Shown: positions 34,474 to 47,718, counted from the first letter of the stretch. The stretch is 64,000 nucleotides of DNA from Budorcas taxicolor (GCF_023091745.1 NC_068920.1:120555622-120619621); one strand, 5' to 3'. Numbers and translations are program-made. The notes: generated by a model not told the origin, from the letters alone.

Positions 34474-37190
34474 ATTTAGTATGAATAAAGCTGTGGGTTA
34501 GCCCATGTCTCTGGCACATCGATCATGATCCTATGATCCCATGATCCCCTCTGTGGTTGGGCAATTTCTCTGTGGGAGTTGTCAAATTGTACGAGATCCA
34601 TTATTTTTGTGTTTTTTTTTAGTGCTTTATTAACTCACAAAAGCCCAAGCCCTTGTATTACTAGAAGAGGAGGCAGAAACCACATTGCTTTTAAAAATTA
34701 AAAAAAAAAACAAAACTGAAAAACAGAAAGAAAACATGGTCCTGCCTGTAGTCAGTGGAATTTAAATTCCCAAGAGCTATGGTCAAGTTCTATAACTTGC
34801 TCTAAGTTCTGTTTTTTCTTAGTTCTTAGTAAGGTCTAAAGACATCAAATACAGAAGCCTTAGAGGGTAAAGTCCTAATAGCAGAAGAATGCAGCTTTTC
34901 AAAGATCCAAATGAAGTGAAAAGGGAGAAATACAGTAAAAGCAACATTCATGCACATCTTTTTTTCCTCCCTAAGACAGAGTATGGTTTATTATTTTGGT
35001 CCCTCTTTTAATTTGTAACCTAAGCTCAACATTAGAAAACAATAAAAATAGTAACTAGGTCTTTAGCATTCATAATATCATTCATATCTGTTAGCATATT
35101 TGAGCTCAAAACCAGCCATTATTACTAGACTTTTTAAAATACAGATAATGCTGAGCCTTAGAGAGGCTTAAAGACTCATTCAAGGTAGTTAGGCTAGTCA
35201 GGAACTTCCTAGACTCCATGCCCCATCTTCTGACCCCAAAGCATATACTTTGCATTTTACCAGCATAGTCTTAAAGCAAAGGGGGGTCCCTTTTTTAATG
35301 GGCCCCCCACAACAGCTCAAACAAGTTTAATTGATCCCCAAATAATGGAAAATTGATAAAATCAATATCATATCTATCAGTCAATTCAGGAACCCAGAGA
35401 CCTCTTGTCTGGTTCTGCTGTTTTCACAACCGACATAAATATGGAAAAGCTTGACAATACCATAACTTCCCTGAGAAAGCCAAGATAGTAATCTGAAATT
35501 AGGTCATGAGGCTTTTCCTTATCCACTGTAAATTTTACATCACTGGTACCTATACCTAATGAATTTTGAGCAGTTGTCATCCCTTAGATAGTTTAGTTAC
35601 TCTAGCATTCACATTTTTCCTTTTAATTGTTTTTATTTTCCATCTCTTTTCTGTCTTCCTCCACCCCACCAAACCCCAATCAGCCCTCTTAACATCCTAG
35701 TCTCTTGTCCTAAGGTTCTAGTAGGTAGCTAGCACCCAAAGCATGGGTCCTAGAAAATCTCATGGCTCTTCCCTATTGAAAATATTTAAAAATTTTTTCA
35801 AATTTCTCAAAAGCAATAAAAGACATAAGACAGAGGATCTAAGTACAAAGTCTAAAAGTTGTATTGACATAACCATATTTTTAAAAAGTAAAATGATAAT
35901 GGCCACTAGGATACACAGGAATTTGAATCATTAAATTATGTAACAACTTGATTTCAAAGTTAAACCCCAAACCATCATCAACAAAGAGCGTTGTGCCAAA
36001 TGTCTAGAGGTCTGGAGCTAAAACCACAGCTTAGCAGAGTTCTGGACTATATTTTAGTCTTGGCAAACCCCAAAAGCAAGAGGACACAGCATGCTTCATC
36101 TGAGCATTTGTCAGGAGCACACTGAAAATGTTAATCCACACACCCCTACTATGAAAATTACCCCCCTTCCCCTGCCCCCATCCAAATTCAGGTAAAGTCA
36201 TTTGTGGAAATTTTCTTTCCAAATGTTGAGGGCTTTGTTCCTCTTTATCTTTGGTTTTTATCAACAAGAAGAGTTTTAAAGGAAAACATTCTTCAGCCTT
36301 CTGTCTTCTTTATGAACCCTCTTGCTGGATTAAGGAGAGTTCATCAGATGGGAAAGGAAAGTTCTGTTCCTAGCTGGAGATTAACTCCTGTAAACACTGC
36401 CTAGAACAATGTACTGCCCAGGATAATGCAGAATTCCTCCTTTCTCACTTTTAGTGCTCCCTTGCTTCACTTACAGGCCTCACCCAGCTCCACACTCCCT
36501 CTTTCCTCAAGTTATTGAATCTAAAGAGAAGTGGACTGCGTTCAAGGCAAGGGTGAAAGACAAGGGGGAAGCCTCACGGTCTCCCTGGAGAGTTCTTTAA
36601 ATTAAGAATTTTGTTTCTTCTCCATCATTACTCACAATTATCTTATGACCTAAAATTCATCATGCTCTTTCTTGCAGTGTTTGGCAAATGAAAGCTCTGC
36701 TTCCTATTAGTTTATTTGTGGGGTGGGGATGGAGAAGAAGGGGAAGTGGGCACTTAAAAATTATTATTGCTTCCAACACTGCTGTGTGTTTGCTGATTTC
36801 AGAATGGGTTGTGAAAACACAGGAGAAAGAGGAGTGAAGTACCGGAGTTTAATGAGAGATGGCTGGACTCTAGTAGTCAGAAGAGCTGGGTTTTTCCCTG
36901 GGTGGCCGTTGACAGGTGAAAGGTGTTAAACTTGCACCCTTTCAGAGAGCTGATATGCAGTAGTGCTACTTAGGGAGGAGTGTGAGATTACTTGATGACA
37001 AAGGCTATGGAGAAAACAAAGCATTAGTTTGAAAGTCAAGAGTCATGGGACTTGAGTCCTGTCTCTACCTCTAACCTGTGATTACCTAAACTCGGGGTGG
37101 CATTGCACCTCATCTGCAAAGTGGAGAGAATAGCACATTGCCCAACTTTCTTCCCAGAGTGATAGCAAATATCAAATACAGCAATGTGTG
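34474..37190. other. Intergenic sequence, no gene recognised
   Basis: No supported exon. Weak antisense MIR-like text near 35085-35225 and sense MIR-like text near 37040-37165 (GACTTGAGTCCTGTCTCTAC, CATCTGCAAAGTGGAGAGAA). A-rich run near 34701-34711. Nothing else recognised. Confidence 0.45.
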
Positions 37191-37389
37191 TTAGTGTTAG
37201 TCACTCAGGCCTGTCTGACTCTTTGTGACCCCCATGGACTGTAGCCCACCAGGCTCTGCTGTCCATGGAATTCTCCAGGCAAGAATACTGGAGTGGGTTG
37301 CCATTCTCTTCTCCAGGGGATCTTCCCGACAGGAATCGAACCCAGCCTCGCACATTGCATGCAGATTCTTTACCATCTGAGCTGCCAGG
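37191..37389 (-). mobile_element. Bov-tA SINE
   Basis: Antisense copy: TTAGTGTTAGTCACTCAGGC, AGAATACTGGAGTGGGTTGC, GGAATCGAACCC and ACCATCTGAGCTGCCAGG. Confidence 0.92.
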
Positions 37390-37789
37390 TATGAGAATAT
37401 GAAGTACTTAAAAACCTGAATACATGCAAGATTATGTGACTGAAATGAACCAGTAGTCTAAGTAGCTGCTAAGGGTTCTTGGACAGCACAGTACTATGCT
37501 CTTGACAGTTTTGAAGTCTGACAAATTTATGTGTAGAAAATCTGGCTTCACTAGAAATGTTGACAGGCCATTTATAACCAACCCTATTGTGCTTAAAAGA
37601 GTAGAACTATTATGGAGAAGTACATAAATTAGTAGTTCTACATAAATCTATAAAATACCTAGAAAGACATAAAATACTGAAAAAAATTGTGTTTTTTTTC
37701 CTGTTAGTTTTGTACCTGGAAGGAAATACCCAGTCTCTGAATGAGCAGTAGTGCAATGTTAAGGAATCATAAGGGTTACTAGACTATTG
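37390..37789. other. Intergenic sequence, no gene recognised
   Basis: AT-rich sequence, nothing assignable seen. Confidence 0.4.
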
Positions 37790-38036
37790 CTGAAGCTAAA
37801 GCTCTAATACTTTGGCCACCTGATGCAAAGAGCTGACTCACTGGAAAAGACGCCAATTATGGGAAAGATTGAAGGCAAAAAGAGAAGAGGGCAGCAGAGG
37901 ATGAGATGGTTAGACAGGATCACCAACTCAATGGACATGAATTCAAACAAACTCCAGGAGATAGTGGAGACAGAGGAGCCTGGTGTGCTGCAGTCCATGG
38001 GGTGACAGAGTCAGACACAACTTGTGACTGAACAAC
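37790..38036 (+). mobile_element. BovB LINE 3' fragment, diverged
   Basis: LKL-QYFGH-type start (CTAATACTTTGGCCACCTGA), the arginine-rich RRGQQRMRWLDR region and the 3' tail (GCTGCAGTCCATGGGGTGAC). An old 5'-truncated copy. Confidence 0.87.
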
Positions 38037-40440
38037 AAAGAGGGCAGGAATTTAGGGGAGCATCTCAGATAATTTTGACCAGAATAAGAAAAATGTAGAG
38101 CACCTGGGTTTATTTATCCCAGAGGAAAAAATGGGATGGGAAGAACACAAATGCTTCATAAAATATTGAAAGGATTATTTCAGAGATGATTAGATACTCT
38201 GTTCCAGAAGACAGATCACTGAGCAAAACATGAAGTTGTTTGTCTGAATGATCCATATGTTCCCTTAAATTCTGATGTTCCAAAGTTATAGGGACAGAAT
38301 CTGTGGATCAGCACAAGAGAATGCTTTCCATAAAGGAGAACTCTCCTTCAGTGGCAGTAACACCCACTTCTGAAGATATTTTGATGTTTGGAAAGGGCCT
38401 GGGTTGCTGTTGATGAAGGATATGGAGGGCATACCTACATGCTGAATAAAATCAAACTGCATGACAGCATGGCCTCTCCAATTCTAAGATATTTTGATTC
38501 TTCAGTAGGATGTGTTATAAGAAGTACTAAATTAATAGTTTGTATGTCCACTGTCAGTGGTGGGAGATATTGTCTAGGTAGTGATTGTTGTCATTCTCTT
38601 CTTCTCCCTTGCTTCAAAGTTGCTAAGAAGTTTTGCCAGTGCATTTGGATTAATAGCCTTATTTTCTACTTTATTGGGATTTTTTTTTTCCGGATGTATC
38701 CATTGTGAATAGTAATTTCTATAGCAGCTACAAAACCAATGCAACATACAAGCTCACATGAATGAAATCCTATACTCAGTCTGGAATGAGGATGTCACTG
38801 GATTCTGTTTTAGCAGCTAGCATGTGATAAACTGACATAGCCTAGAAATAAATCAAGATCATCCTGACATTTAGGAATTTGACTGACAGATGGTACCAGC
38901 ACAGGCTCTTACATAGGTCATAGGCCTATAACGAGTGATGATGTTTTCTTACCTTCTAGACAGCTACACTGCCTGACTCTAGAACAAAACATTCTGGATT
39001 TGGGGAAACACTTTTATCCTCAGCCAACTATAAATTCTACAAGTGGAAAAATAAACTTAGTAATTGCAGATTTCGCCGAACACCCTATAAACGTTGAAGT
39101 AAAGTTCATCCCAACACAGTTAGGAGGGGCTAAACATGTCAATTTAATGGACAAGAACAAAAATAGCTATGTAGACTAAGCAGGAAGTAGAAGATAGAAG
39201 GAAGGTCAAACGAAACAATGGATATATTAGGATACTGTCCGTTGCAAATGCCATTGCAAAATGGCCTGAGCAAAGGGAATTTGTTGGCTTACATAACTGA
39301 AGCTTGGTTGACCCCAGAGATGAAGATGATGTCAAGACAACATTCCCACCCCACCCTATTTCCCTTGATCTCACTCTTTCTCATCTTGGCTTTTTTCTGT
39401 GGAGAGTCCCTTCACCTAGTGGCTCCTAGAAACTCCAGGCTTATACACTTGAAGTCAAATAGAGACAGCACCTCTTTCCCAGCAGTTTCAGCACAAGTTT
39501 GATTGGCTTGGCTTAGGATATGTGTACTTCCTTTTACTAATAGTAGGGACACAGACGTAGGTAAATAAGGTCACCATCTAAATTACAAAGACAGAAAGTG
39601 GGAAAACATGAGAAGGGGAGGAATGATTGTTGGGCAGGCAGAAATGACAGACACCCACTTGCCTAGACCAGCTTTACATGAAGTGGTAACATCACACTAG
39701 GACACTACTGCGAGCTATAGACCCTAGACACTGGAGGCCCAGAGTTTGCCATTTTATGAACAAAAGCTTCAGGCCCAACATGGATGATGAAGCAGCGTTA
39801 AGAACACCAAGTAGTTCTGGGGTTTTGATGCTCTTCAGTCCAAGAACAGATATCAGGCACACTAAAGCACAAGAAGACCTCACAGGAAGATCTCAGAGTG
39901 GCCTTACCTTGCACAAGTGCACACACATTGGAAATTGCTATCTGCTAGTGTCATCTTAGGGAACAGAGAGAAACTCTGGAAGAGTGTGTGGCTGCGTGTA
40001 GCTATTCAGATGAAGAGTCAGTGGCCTTGATGCTGTATCCCTGTCAGAGCTCAATCTGTATCACTGCCCTCAGATGAAAAAAATTGCCAAGGATAATCCT
40101 AGAGACTCATTTTGTGGCAATGGATAGAAAAGAGAGGGGACGTTAGTCAAAACCTGGGTTAAACTCCTTTCTGGGTGGAGGTAGGGGATGGACAAGCGGA
40201 ATTACCCTTTGGCGAGGAAGAAAATGTGGTAGTAGAAAGTTGCTTCTGCTGCTTTTTTGAGGTGGGTGGATAGGTTTAGACAAATAAAGTTATTAGCAAG
40301 TTGAAAATTATTAGCAAGTTAAAAAAGTTATTAGCTATTATTAATTGCAAGTTGAAAAATAGGTTCTTTAGTCAAAGAATGAAAAAGCCGCAGTGGGAGA
40401 AACAAGTGAAAGACTGGAGTTCTCTTTAAGAGCCTGGGTT
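38037..40440. other. Intergenic sequence, no gene recognised
   Basis: Frames at 38388-38708 and 39218-39502 are open for about 100 codons but have no recognisable family or splice context. A tandem TTATTAGCAAGTTGAAAA-type duplication lies near 40288-40360. Confidence 0.45.
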
Positions 40441-40650
40441 TAAAAAAATTTTATTTTGTATTGGGGTATAGCTGACTGACAATCTTGTGATAGTTTCAAA
40501 TGAACAGCAAAGGGACTCAGCCATACATATGCATATATCCATCTCCTCCCATCCAGGCTGCCACATAACACTGAGCAGAGTTCCATGTGCTATACAGTAG
40601 GTCCTTGTTGGTTATCCGCTTTAAATATAGCAGTATGCACATGTCCATTC
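40441..40650 (-). mobile_element. L1 LINE 3'-end fragment
   Basis: Antisense L1 3' region: TTGTATTGGGGTATAGCTGA, GTGCTATACAGTAGGTCCTT, GTTGGTTATCCGCTTTAAAT. Confidence 0.82.
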
Positions 40651-40655
40651 CAATG

Positions 40656-40970
40656 AGGTTTTAAATTTTTTATTTATTTATCAGTTTTGGCTGTGCTGGG
40701 TCTTCGTTGCTGCAAGTAGGCTTTCTCCAGTTGTGGCGAGTGGGGGCTTTTCTCTGGTTGCATTGCCTGGGTTTCTCGTTGCAATTGCTCTCATTGCAGA
40801 GCACAGGCTCCAGGAGCATAGGCTTCAGTAGTTGTGGCGTGTGGGCTCTGTAGTTGTAGCACACAGGCTTAGTTGCCCCAAAGCATGTGGAATCTTCCTG
40901 GACCATGAATCAAACCCTTGTCCCCTGCATTGACAAGTGGATTCTTAACCACTGGACCACCAGGGAAGTC
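40656..40970 (-). mobile_element. CHR-type SINE (cetartiodactyl, tRNA-derived)
   Basis: Antisense copy: TTTTGGCTGTGCTGGGTCTT, GGAGCATAGGCTTCAGTAGT, TGTGGAATCTTCCTGGACCA, GAATCAAACCC and TTCTTAACCACTGGACCACC before the GGGAAGTC head. Nearly full length. Confidence 0.88.
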
Positions 40971-41295
40971 TAAACCATTGATTTGATTTTGAGCACATGG
41001 AGAAGGAAGTAGTTTCCCTTGGGCAGCCCCTTTTGCCCACTACTACCAAACTTTATCACAAATATATATGGATATGCCTTTTTAACAAGTATTTGTATTT
41101 TTTTTTTAATAATACAGAAAACATTATAGTCCATCAATGGCTAAAAAGAAAAATTCTGTTTCTGTCTTCCAGTCTCTCTTTTTCATGAAGTCCAGCAGAA
41201 AACAAAGGAAGGAGGGCACGGGAAAGGAGGGGAAGAGGGAAAGTGATAGGGAGAGAGATGAGAGGAGAGAGAAATTTTCCCTTTTTGTAAGGACA
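40971..41295. other. Intergenic sequence with GA-rich tract
   Basis: Purine-rich (GGGA/GAGA) low-complexity stretch at about 41200-41275. No gene recognised. Confidence 0.5.
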
Positions 41296-41445
41296 CCAGT
41301 CATATTGGGTCCACTCTAATGACCTCATCTAAACAACTTTGCAATAACCCTAATTCCAAATAAGGTCACATCCTGAGGTATTGGGGGTTAGGATTTTAAC
41401 ATATGGATTTGAAGGGGCGGGGACACAGTTCAACCCATAACAGTC
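41296..41445 (-). mobile_element. MaLR (MST/MLT1-type) LTR fragment
   Basis: Antisense of the MaLR LTR start: AATTCCAAATAAGGTCACAT, CCTGAGGTATTGGGGGTTAG, GGACACAGTTCAACCCATAA. An old mammalian relic. Confidence 0.62.
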
Positions 41446-43694
41446 CATAATTCTTCTCAATATTCCAGAAGTTATGTTTTGCTCCAGGGTTCAAATTCTA
41501 GAGCTAAATATATGCTTAATACTATAATGGGGAGGATGTCAGTGTATACTTCAGAATACCCTCTCTCCTATCACTGAGACCATTATGATAATTGAAGAGT
41601 AAAAGACCATATTCTTCTATCTTGAAAGATTTATATATCTTTTGAAGCAAAAAATTAGAGGAACATCAAAATTCCTTTTGTGTGTAAAGGGACTGATTCT
41701 TTGACTTTCCAGTGGGAACCTTTTATTAATTTACTTCTCAGTAGGGAAAGGAGAATACAGTACTTCTCTCTCCATTCCCACTCGGTGAAGGAGGGGCACA
41801 GGAAGAGGGTTGGTTAGTTCCTGATTCAACCTTTGAGAGCAACTTGTCCTGTTGCTGATACAAACCAAGTGATCACATGTTAACTGCAAATGCCCACTTG
41901 CCCAGTATGAGTGAGGCTTTGTACTGAACAAAAGGAAGACAGCCCTACATTTAACCACAGCCAAGTCCTTTGTGGGACAGACAGGAATAACATACAGATT
42001 GCAACCCATAAATAATGCACCTCAGGTCATCTGCATTTTGCCTACTCTTTAGGACAGAGGCTACTATTCCTGGACAGTCTGCATTAACCCTGGATTCCTG
42101 ACTCCAGAGCTGATTCTTGCAGAGAGTGGTGATTTCCTTCACCTCTTCCTCTCCCTATATTTTCAGTCCAGACAAACATAAATAAACCAAGCATAAATAA
42201 GTGGGCAGTTTCTACCCTGATCACTGAAGCTCTAAAGATAGGGCTCTGAACTCACTAAGTGATGAATACATGCCATATGGGCTAACGGCAAGTTCGGATG
42301 TAAATTGTCTCCGTCTTGCTCTCTGCATTGCAGATAAAAAGTCCCTTGTGTCATCTATTTGTACTGAACTGTGTGTATCTGAAAACAACTAAAATCACCG
42401 AGAAAAGTGGAACGTTTAATTTCCTCCGAAAAGGACTGGGTGTTATCGCTGGCATTAATAATTAGTAGATATTTTAAAAGCATTATTTGAGTGAGGTTGC
42501 ACACAATTGCTTTTATTTGGAATCCCATATTTTAAGCAAATGTTTGACTCCTTTTGGCTAGCTGCCTTAATAGTGCAGTGCAGTGTACAAGAGTTGGAGT
42601 CAAAAGATTCTCGTTTGGCTGACAATAATATTTGCCAAGGACTTACTGAGGGCCGGCAACCATTCTAGGCACTTCATGTAAGCTATATCATTTACTCTTC
42701 TCAATAACTCTAAAAAACAGGTATTCCTGGTATTCCTGCTTTTTATATAAGGAAACCATTTAAATAGTTCCTAGAAGAGCTGGATTCAAATCCACATTGT
42801 CAACCACAAAGATGATACTCTTCCTGTTACTCAGTGTGACTTCTTCACTTTGAACTGTTTTGACCTAAGCAGACACAAGCCATTTCTTAGTCTCTTTTTC
42901 TTTATTCTTAAGAAGGGAGTTTGAATTAAATTTTCTCTAGGGTTTTTTCTGGTTCTAAACACTGACTTTCTGTGATTACTCCTTTTTCACTTTTCAAAAT
43001 GTAAGTAAACCTTTTATTTAAATACTGTCTTTCTTCAAATCCTAAGACAATCCTCCTACTGATGGAGGGCAGGGGGAAATCTTTCTTAGCTCAGAAATCA
43101 GAATTAATAAAGTTCAGGAACTTTTTTGCCTTGGACCCATCTCTCTGTTGACCAATGTGCAGTCTTCCAGTAGTGCAAAATAGACTTAGGTAATTCCAGT
43201 TGTATGAGCAGAGTCTCTGAGGTTCTCAGATGATGTATGGGTGAGTTGTGATGTATGGGGTTCCCCTCTGTGTAGAAGTATAGACTATTTAGGAGTTCTA
43301 AGTAAGCACTTATTATTTGCCTAATTTTCTGGTATTCTTACCTACATCTGATAAAATGTAACATGGCATAGTAATTTCTCATTGAACTTTTCTGTTTGTT
43401 TTTTTTTTAATGGATTGATGTGCCAACCTAAATACAAGAGGCCAGCTATGTTCTCTGAAACTGTTTGTGAGCATTCCAATACAAAGAAAAAAAGAACTCC
43501 TTTAAAGATACTCCTCAAGGGCTCCAGAATTTGACAGAGACCAGCAATGGAATGATGAAGAAGACAAGAGTGAGCATATCTTTATGGGGTTGAGGAGATT
43601 CAAGGAAAGATAGCAGGAGTGATTCGACCTCAGAGTAGTCCCTGCTGAACTATCCACATGCAGTGAAACTGATAGAGAAGTTCTTTGTGGCAGT
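41446..43694. other. Intergenic sequence with a MIR relic
   Basis: Antisense MIR relic at about 42640-42800 (CATTCTAGGCACTTCATGTA, GAGCTGGATTCAAATCCACA). No supported exon. Confidence 0.45.
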
Positions 43695-43761
43695 GGTGGT
43701 TTAATTGCTAAGTCATGTCTGACTCTTGCAACCCCATGGTCTGTAGCCCACCAGGTTCCTC
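43695..43761 (-). mobile_element. Bov-A SINE fragment
   Basis: About 67 bases: GCTAAGTCATGTCTGACTCT, CAACCCCATGGTCTGTAGCC, CACCAGGTTCCTC. Both ends truncated. Confidence 0.75.
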
Positions 43762-44739
43762 TAGCTCAAGTAAGCACACAGACTGGCAGATGGGGCTATT
43801 CATAGAAAGGTAGATTCTGGAAAAGATTCCTCAGCATTCTTTCTCATTGGAATGTTACCCTTACAAAAGTAATGAACTGACATATCTCGTAGCGGATTTT
43901 TAAAAAATGAGTTACCTCTTTCAAGTGCTGATTTTTTGCTTGAGAGATAACTACTGAAGGAAGTAATTTATTATGGATGTATAGGTTGGATATTTCAGAT
44001 GGCATATCTGGTCAACACTATCTCCTCCCTTACTCTTTGTCAATTTAATCAACAGTTACTATATTCTCCCCTCAGAAGGGAAGGAAAGGAAAGAAATTAG
44101 CCTCTATTGAATACTTTCCATGTGTCAGACAATTTCTTTTCTTTTCTTTTCACTTCACCTTTCCTCCCTTCATCATAAGAAAGCACTTTTGAAATGGAAA
44201 TCAAAATTGGTTGGTTTTTATTCTCTTCTTAACAACCTGGAAACTGTACATTAATCCCACTTTTTGGTAGAGGAGTGATACAGGATGGGATCTAGTTTCA
44301 GAATGACTACCCTGGCTTTAATTCATGGAAGGACACTATTACGATTATTAAGAAGACTGTTTTCGCACAACCCTGTGTAAGGTTGTGTGCATTCCGTTTC
44401 ATCCATCCATACTCAAGAAACCCAGAATTGTGTGTTTGAATCACTTAAAATCTGTTATTTTTAATTAGTCACTAAGCCAGAACAAATATTTAATAATTTA
44501 AAAAGAACTTTCAAGATTGTAGTCCTTTTTTATCAAAAAAGGAGCCTTAAAGGCAATAAACTCATCTTACTGATTAAAACAGGAGTTTCAAGGCCCTATC
44601 ATGAGCTGTGGAAACAAGAAATATCGATATAACCTCAATAGAGAAAAAGTCATGTGTGACAGAAGTGAAAAACAAAAGTAGGCTTGTTCAGGATCTGTTC
44701 TTATATACTCATCTTCCTGAAACAAAAATCTCTGTTGAT
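43762..44739. other. Intergenic sequence, no gene recognised
   Basis: Short GGAAA-type and TTTTC-type simple runs near 44083-44102 and 44137-44152. Nothing else assignable. Confidence 0.4.
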
Positions 44740-44965
44740 ATTGAAAAAAAAATTAATGATACAAATGAACTTATTTATAGAACAGAAATAGATGTATGGT
44801 TACCAGGGGGAAAGGGAGGGTAGGGATAAATTGGGAGATTGGGGTTGACCGATACACACTAATATATATAAAATCCGTAACTAATAAGGACTTGCTGTAG
44901 AGAAAAGGAAACTCTACTCAATACTCTGTAATGACTATATGAGAAAAGAATGTAAAACACAACTT
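44740..44965 (+). mobile_element. L1 LINE 3' region fragment
   Basis: Matches the L1 3' untranslated region: ATACAAATGAACTTATTTAT, TGGTTACCAGGGGGAAAGGG, GATACACACTAATATATATA, TACTCAATACTCTGTAATGA. Confidence 0.8.
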
Positions 44966-44992
44966 CGTGATGAAGAGTGACGACCATGTGTA

Positions 44993-46452
44993 TTTGTTGT
45001 TGTTCAGTCGCTAAGTCATGTCCGACTCTTCACGAGCCCATAGACTGCAACATGCCAGGCTCCCCTGTCCTTCACTATCTCCTGGTTTTTGCTCAAACTC
45101 ATACCCATTCAGTCAGAGATGCTATCTAACCATTTCTTCCTCTGCCTACCCCTTCTCCTCATGCCCTCAATCTTTCCCAGCATCAGGGTCTTTTCCAAAG
45201 AGTTGCTCTTTGCATCAGGTGGCCAAACTTTTGGAGCTTCAGCTTCAGCATCAGTTCTTCTAGTGAATATTCAGGGTTGATTTCCCTTAAGATTGACTGG
45301 TTTGATCTCCTTGCTGTCCAAGGGACTCTCAAGAGTCTTCTCCAGCACCACAATTTGCAAGCACCAATTCTTCAGTGCTCAGCTACTTTATGGTTCAATT
45401 CTCACATTCATACATGACTACTGGAAGAACCATAGCTTTGACTATACAGACCTTTGTTGGCAAAGTGATGCTTCTGCTTTTTAATACATTGTCTAGGTTT
45501 GTCATAGCTTTCCTTCCAAGGAGCAAGTGTCTGAATTTCATGGTTGCAGTCACCATCTGCAGTGATTTTGGAGCCCAAGAAAATAAAATCTGTCACGGTT
45601 TTCACTTTTTCCCCATCTATTTGCCATGAAGTGATGGGCCCAGATGCCATGATCTTAGTTTTTTGAATGTTGAGCTTTAAGCCAGGTTTTTCACTCTCCT
45701 CTTTCACCTTCATCAAGAGGCTCTTTAGTTCCTCTTTGATTTCTGCCATTATTATCTGCATATCTGAGCTTGTTGATACTTCTCCTGGCACTCTTGATTC
45801 CAGCTTGTGATCCACCCAGCTTGGCATTTTGCATGATGTATTCTGCATGCTGCTGCTGCTGCTGCGTCGCTTCAGTCATGTCCAACTCTGTGCGACCCCA
45901 TAGACCGCGGCCCACCAGGTTCCTCTGTCCCTGGGATTCTCCAGGCGAAAATACTGGAGTGGGTTGCCATTTCCTTCTCCAATGCAGGAAAGTGAAAAGT
46001 GAAAGCAAAGTTGCTCAGTCGTGTCTGACTCTTAGTGACCCCATGGACTGCAGCCCACCAGACTCCTCTGCCCAAGGGATTTTCCAGGTAAGAGTACTGG
46101 AGTGGGGTGTCATCACCTTCTCCATAGAAGCTGAATAAACAGGGTGACAACATATGGCCTTGATGTACTCCTTTCCCAATTTTGAACCAGTCCGTTGTTC
46201 TATGTCCGATTCTAACTGTTGCTTCTTGACCCACATACAGGTTTCTCGGGAGACATGAAAGGTGGTCTGGTATTTCCGTCTCTAAGAATTTTCCACAGTT
46301 TGTTGTGATCTACACAGTCAAAGGCTTTAGTGTAGTCAATGAATTAGAAGCAGATGTTTTTCTGGAACTCTGTTGCTTTCTCTATTATCCAATGAATGTT
46401 AGTGATCTTCGGTTCCTCTGCCTTTTCAAATCCCAGCTTGTACATCTGGAAG
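44993..46452 (-). mobile_element. BovB LINE, interrupted by a Bov-A2 SINE
   Basis: Antisense BovB from the terminal region up to about the FRKG/QAGFEK region. The reverse frame 45408-45848 keeps KEESEKPGLKLNIQKTKIM, TSWQIDGEKV and KITADGDCNHEIQ, but the catalytic YADD region is damaged (YADN-like, with a deletion). The copy is split at 45848/46122 by a complete SINE; the BovB text TATTCTGCAT and ATAGAAGCTGAATAAACAGG is continuous across it. An older, more diverged copy than those at 21-30 kb. Confidence 0.92.
45849..46121 (-). mobile_element. Bov-A2 SINE, complete dimer nested in BovB
   Basis: Two Bov-A monomers joined by the GAAAGTGAAAAGTGAAAG linker (about 45984-46008), with a (CTG)n tract at the tail side (45849-45864). 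A near-duplicate TCTGCAT/TCTCCAT at the two edges may be the target-site duplication. Confidence 0.93.
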
Positions 46453-46499
46453 CTGTCTTTATGCTGAATCATAAAGCAACTCTATGTTTGACACTTCAA

Positions 46500-47185
46500 G
46501 TAACTTCCAAACTGTTTTCCAATGTTATCCCACCAGCAATGGACTTTAATTTGTTATTGTCTGTCTTTGATTTTAAGCCCTTTAGTGGTTAATTCAATAT
46601 GGTTTTGATTTCTATATCCCTGATGGTAAATGACATTGAGCATTTTTCAAATGATTATTAGTAATTTATAGATCATTTTTGGACAAATGTCTATTTTAAT
46701 CCTTTACCAATTTAAAAATTGGGTTATTTGTCTATTGTTGAGTTGTATTAGTTCTTTATATATTCAGGATAGAAGCCCCTTACCTGATATGTGATTTGCA
46801 AATATTTTCTCCCATCTATTGGCTGATATACACTTTCTTGATGATGTCTTTGAAGTACAAAAGCTTTTAATTTTGCTAAAGCACCATCTATTTTTCTTTG
46901 TTGTTCATGCTTTTATGATCACATCTATAAAACCATTACCAGAACTTCCCTAGTGATCCAATAAAATTCTGTGCTTCCACTCTAAGGGGTGCAAGTTCAA
47001 CTCCTGGTCAGGGAACTAAGATCCCACATGCTGTGTGGTGTGGCCATAAAATATAATAATAATAAACCATTGCCAAATCTAAGGTCATAATATTTACTTT
47101 AATTTTCTGTTATAAGTTTCATACTTCTAGCTGTTAACATTTAGGTTGATGGTCCATTTTGTGTTAATTTTTGTATAAAGTTGTT
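46500..47185 (-). mobile_element. Old L1 LINE fragment, interrupted by a CHR SINE
   Basis: Antisense L1 text: CCACCAGCAATGGACTTTAA, TTTTGATTTCTATATCCCTG, AGTTCTTTATATATTCAGGA, TTGCAAATATTTTCTCCCAT, and after the SINE CCATTGCCAAATCTAAGGTC. Moderately diverged. Confidence 0.82.
46941..47063 (+). mobile_element. CHR-type SINE nested in L1, with target-site duplication
   Basis: ACTTCCCTAGTGATCCAATA, GTGCTTCCACTC, GTTCAACTCCTGGTCAGGGA, ACTAAGATCCCACATGCTGT, then an AATAAT tail. Flanked by AAACCATTACC (46930-46940) and AAACCATTGCC (47064-47074). Confidence 0.88.
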
Positions 47186-47707
47186 TTCGTTCTCTTAATC
47201 TTCACAGTATATTCAAGTTATCGTGACTCAGGTATCTCTGTCTAAAGAGGGTTCAAAAAACCTTAGCAATTCATACTGGAAGAGATTGAGCTTTTGGGGC
47301 TGGATTGCTGTTGAAGTAAGTTAAAAGTAACATACTCTAGAAAGAGTAACATGTTCTAACAATGGTTTTACTTATAATTTATCATAAATAGTTTAAAGAT
47401 GACAGAATTGACTTATGATTACTCTTTCCTTTAGAAATGGGTATAAACAATTGAGTTAGGAACAGATACATTTAGGAACAGTATCTTTCATGTTCTTAAA
47501 AGATACCTTTCTGCCTTCATGTTCACTGTGGGAATTGTGACTATAAACTTTCAACTTTTGGTCAATCAGAAAATTAAAGTTAGATAAAACTAACAAAAAA
47601 ATTACCCTCATCTGGGAAAAAAATAGCCCCAACTTTCTTAAGACTGTAAAACCTAGATTATTGTTATGAGAAATTCTAAGCGCCTCTTTTTGATTTTGCA
47701 CACATGT
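47186..47707. other. Intergenic sequence, no gene recognised
   Basis: AT-rich, nothing assignable seen. Confidence 0.4.
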
Positions 47708-47718
47708 ACCCGTTTGTT

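Noticed and set aside
45872..46236. Frames reading MATHSSIFAWRIPGTEEPG-type peptides
   Set aside because: These are standard translations of Bov-A/Bov-tA SINEs, repeated at many sites in the window.
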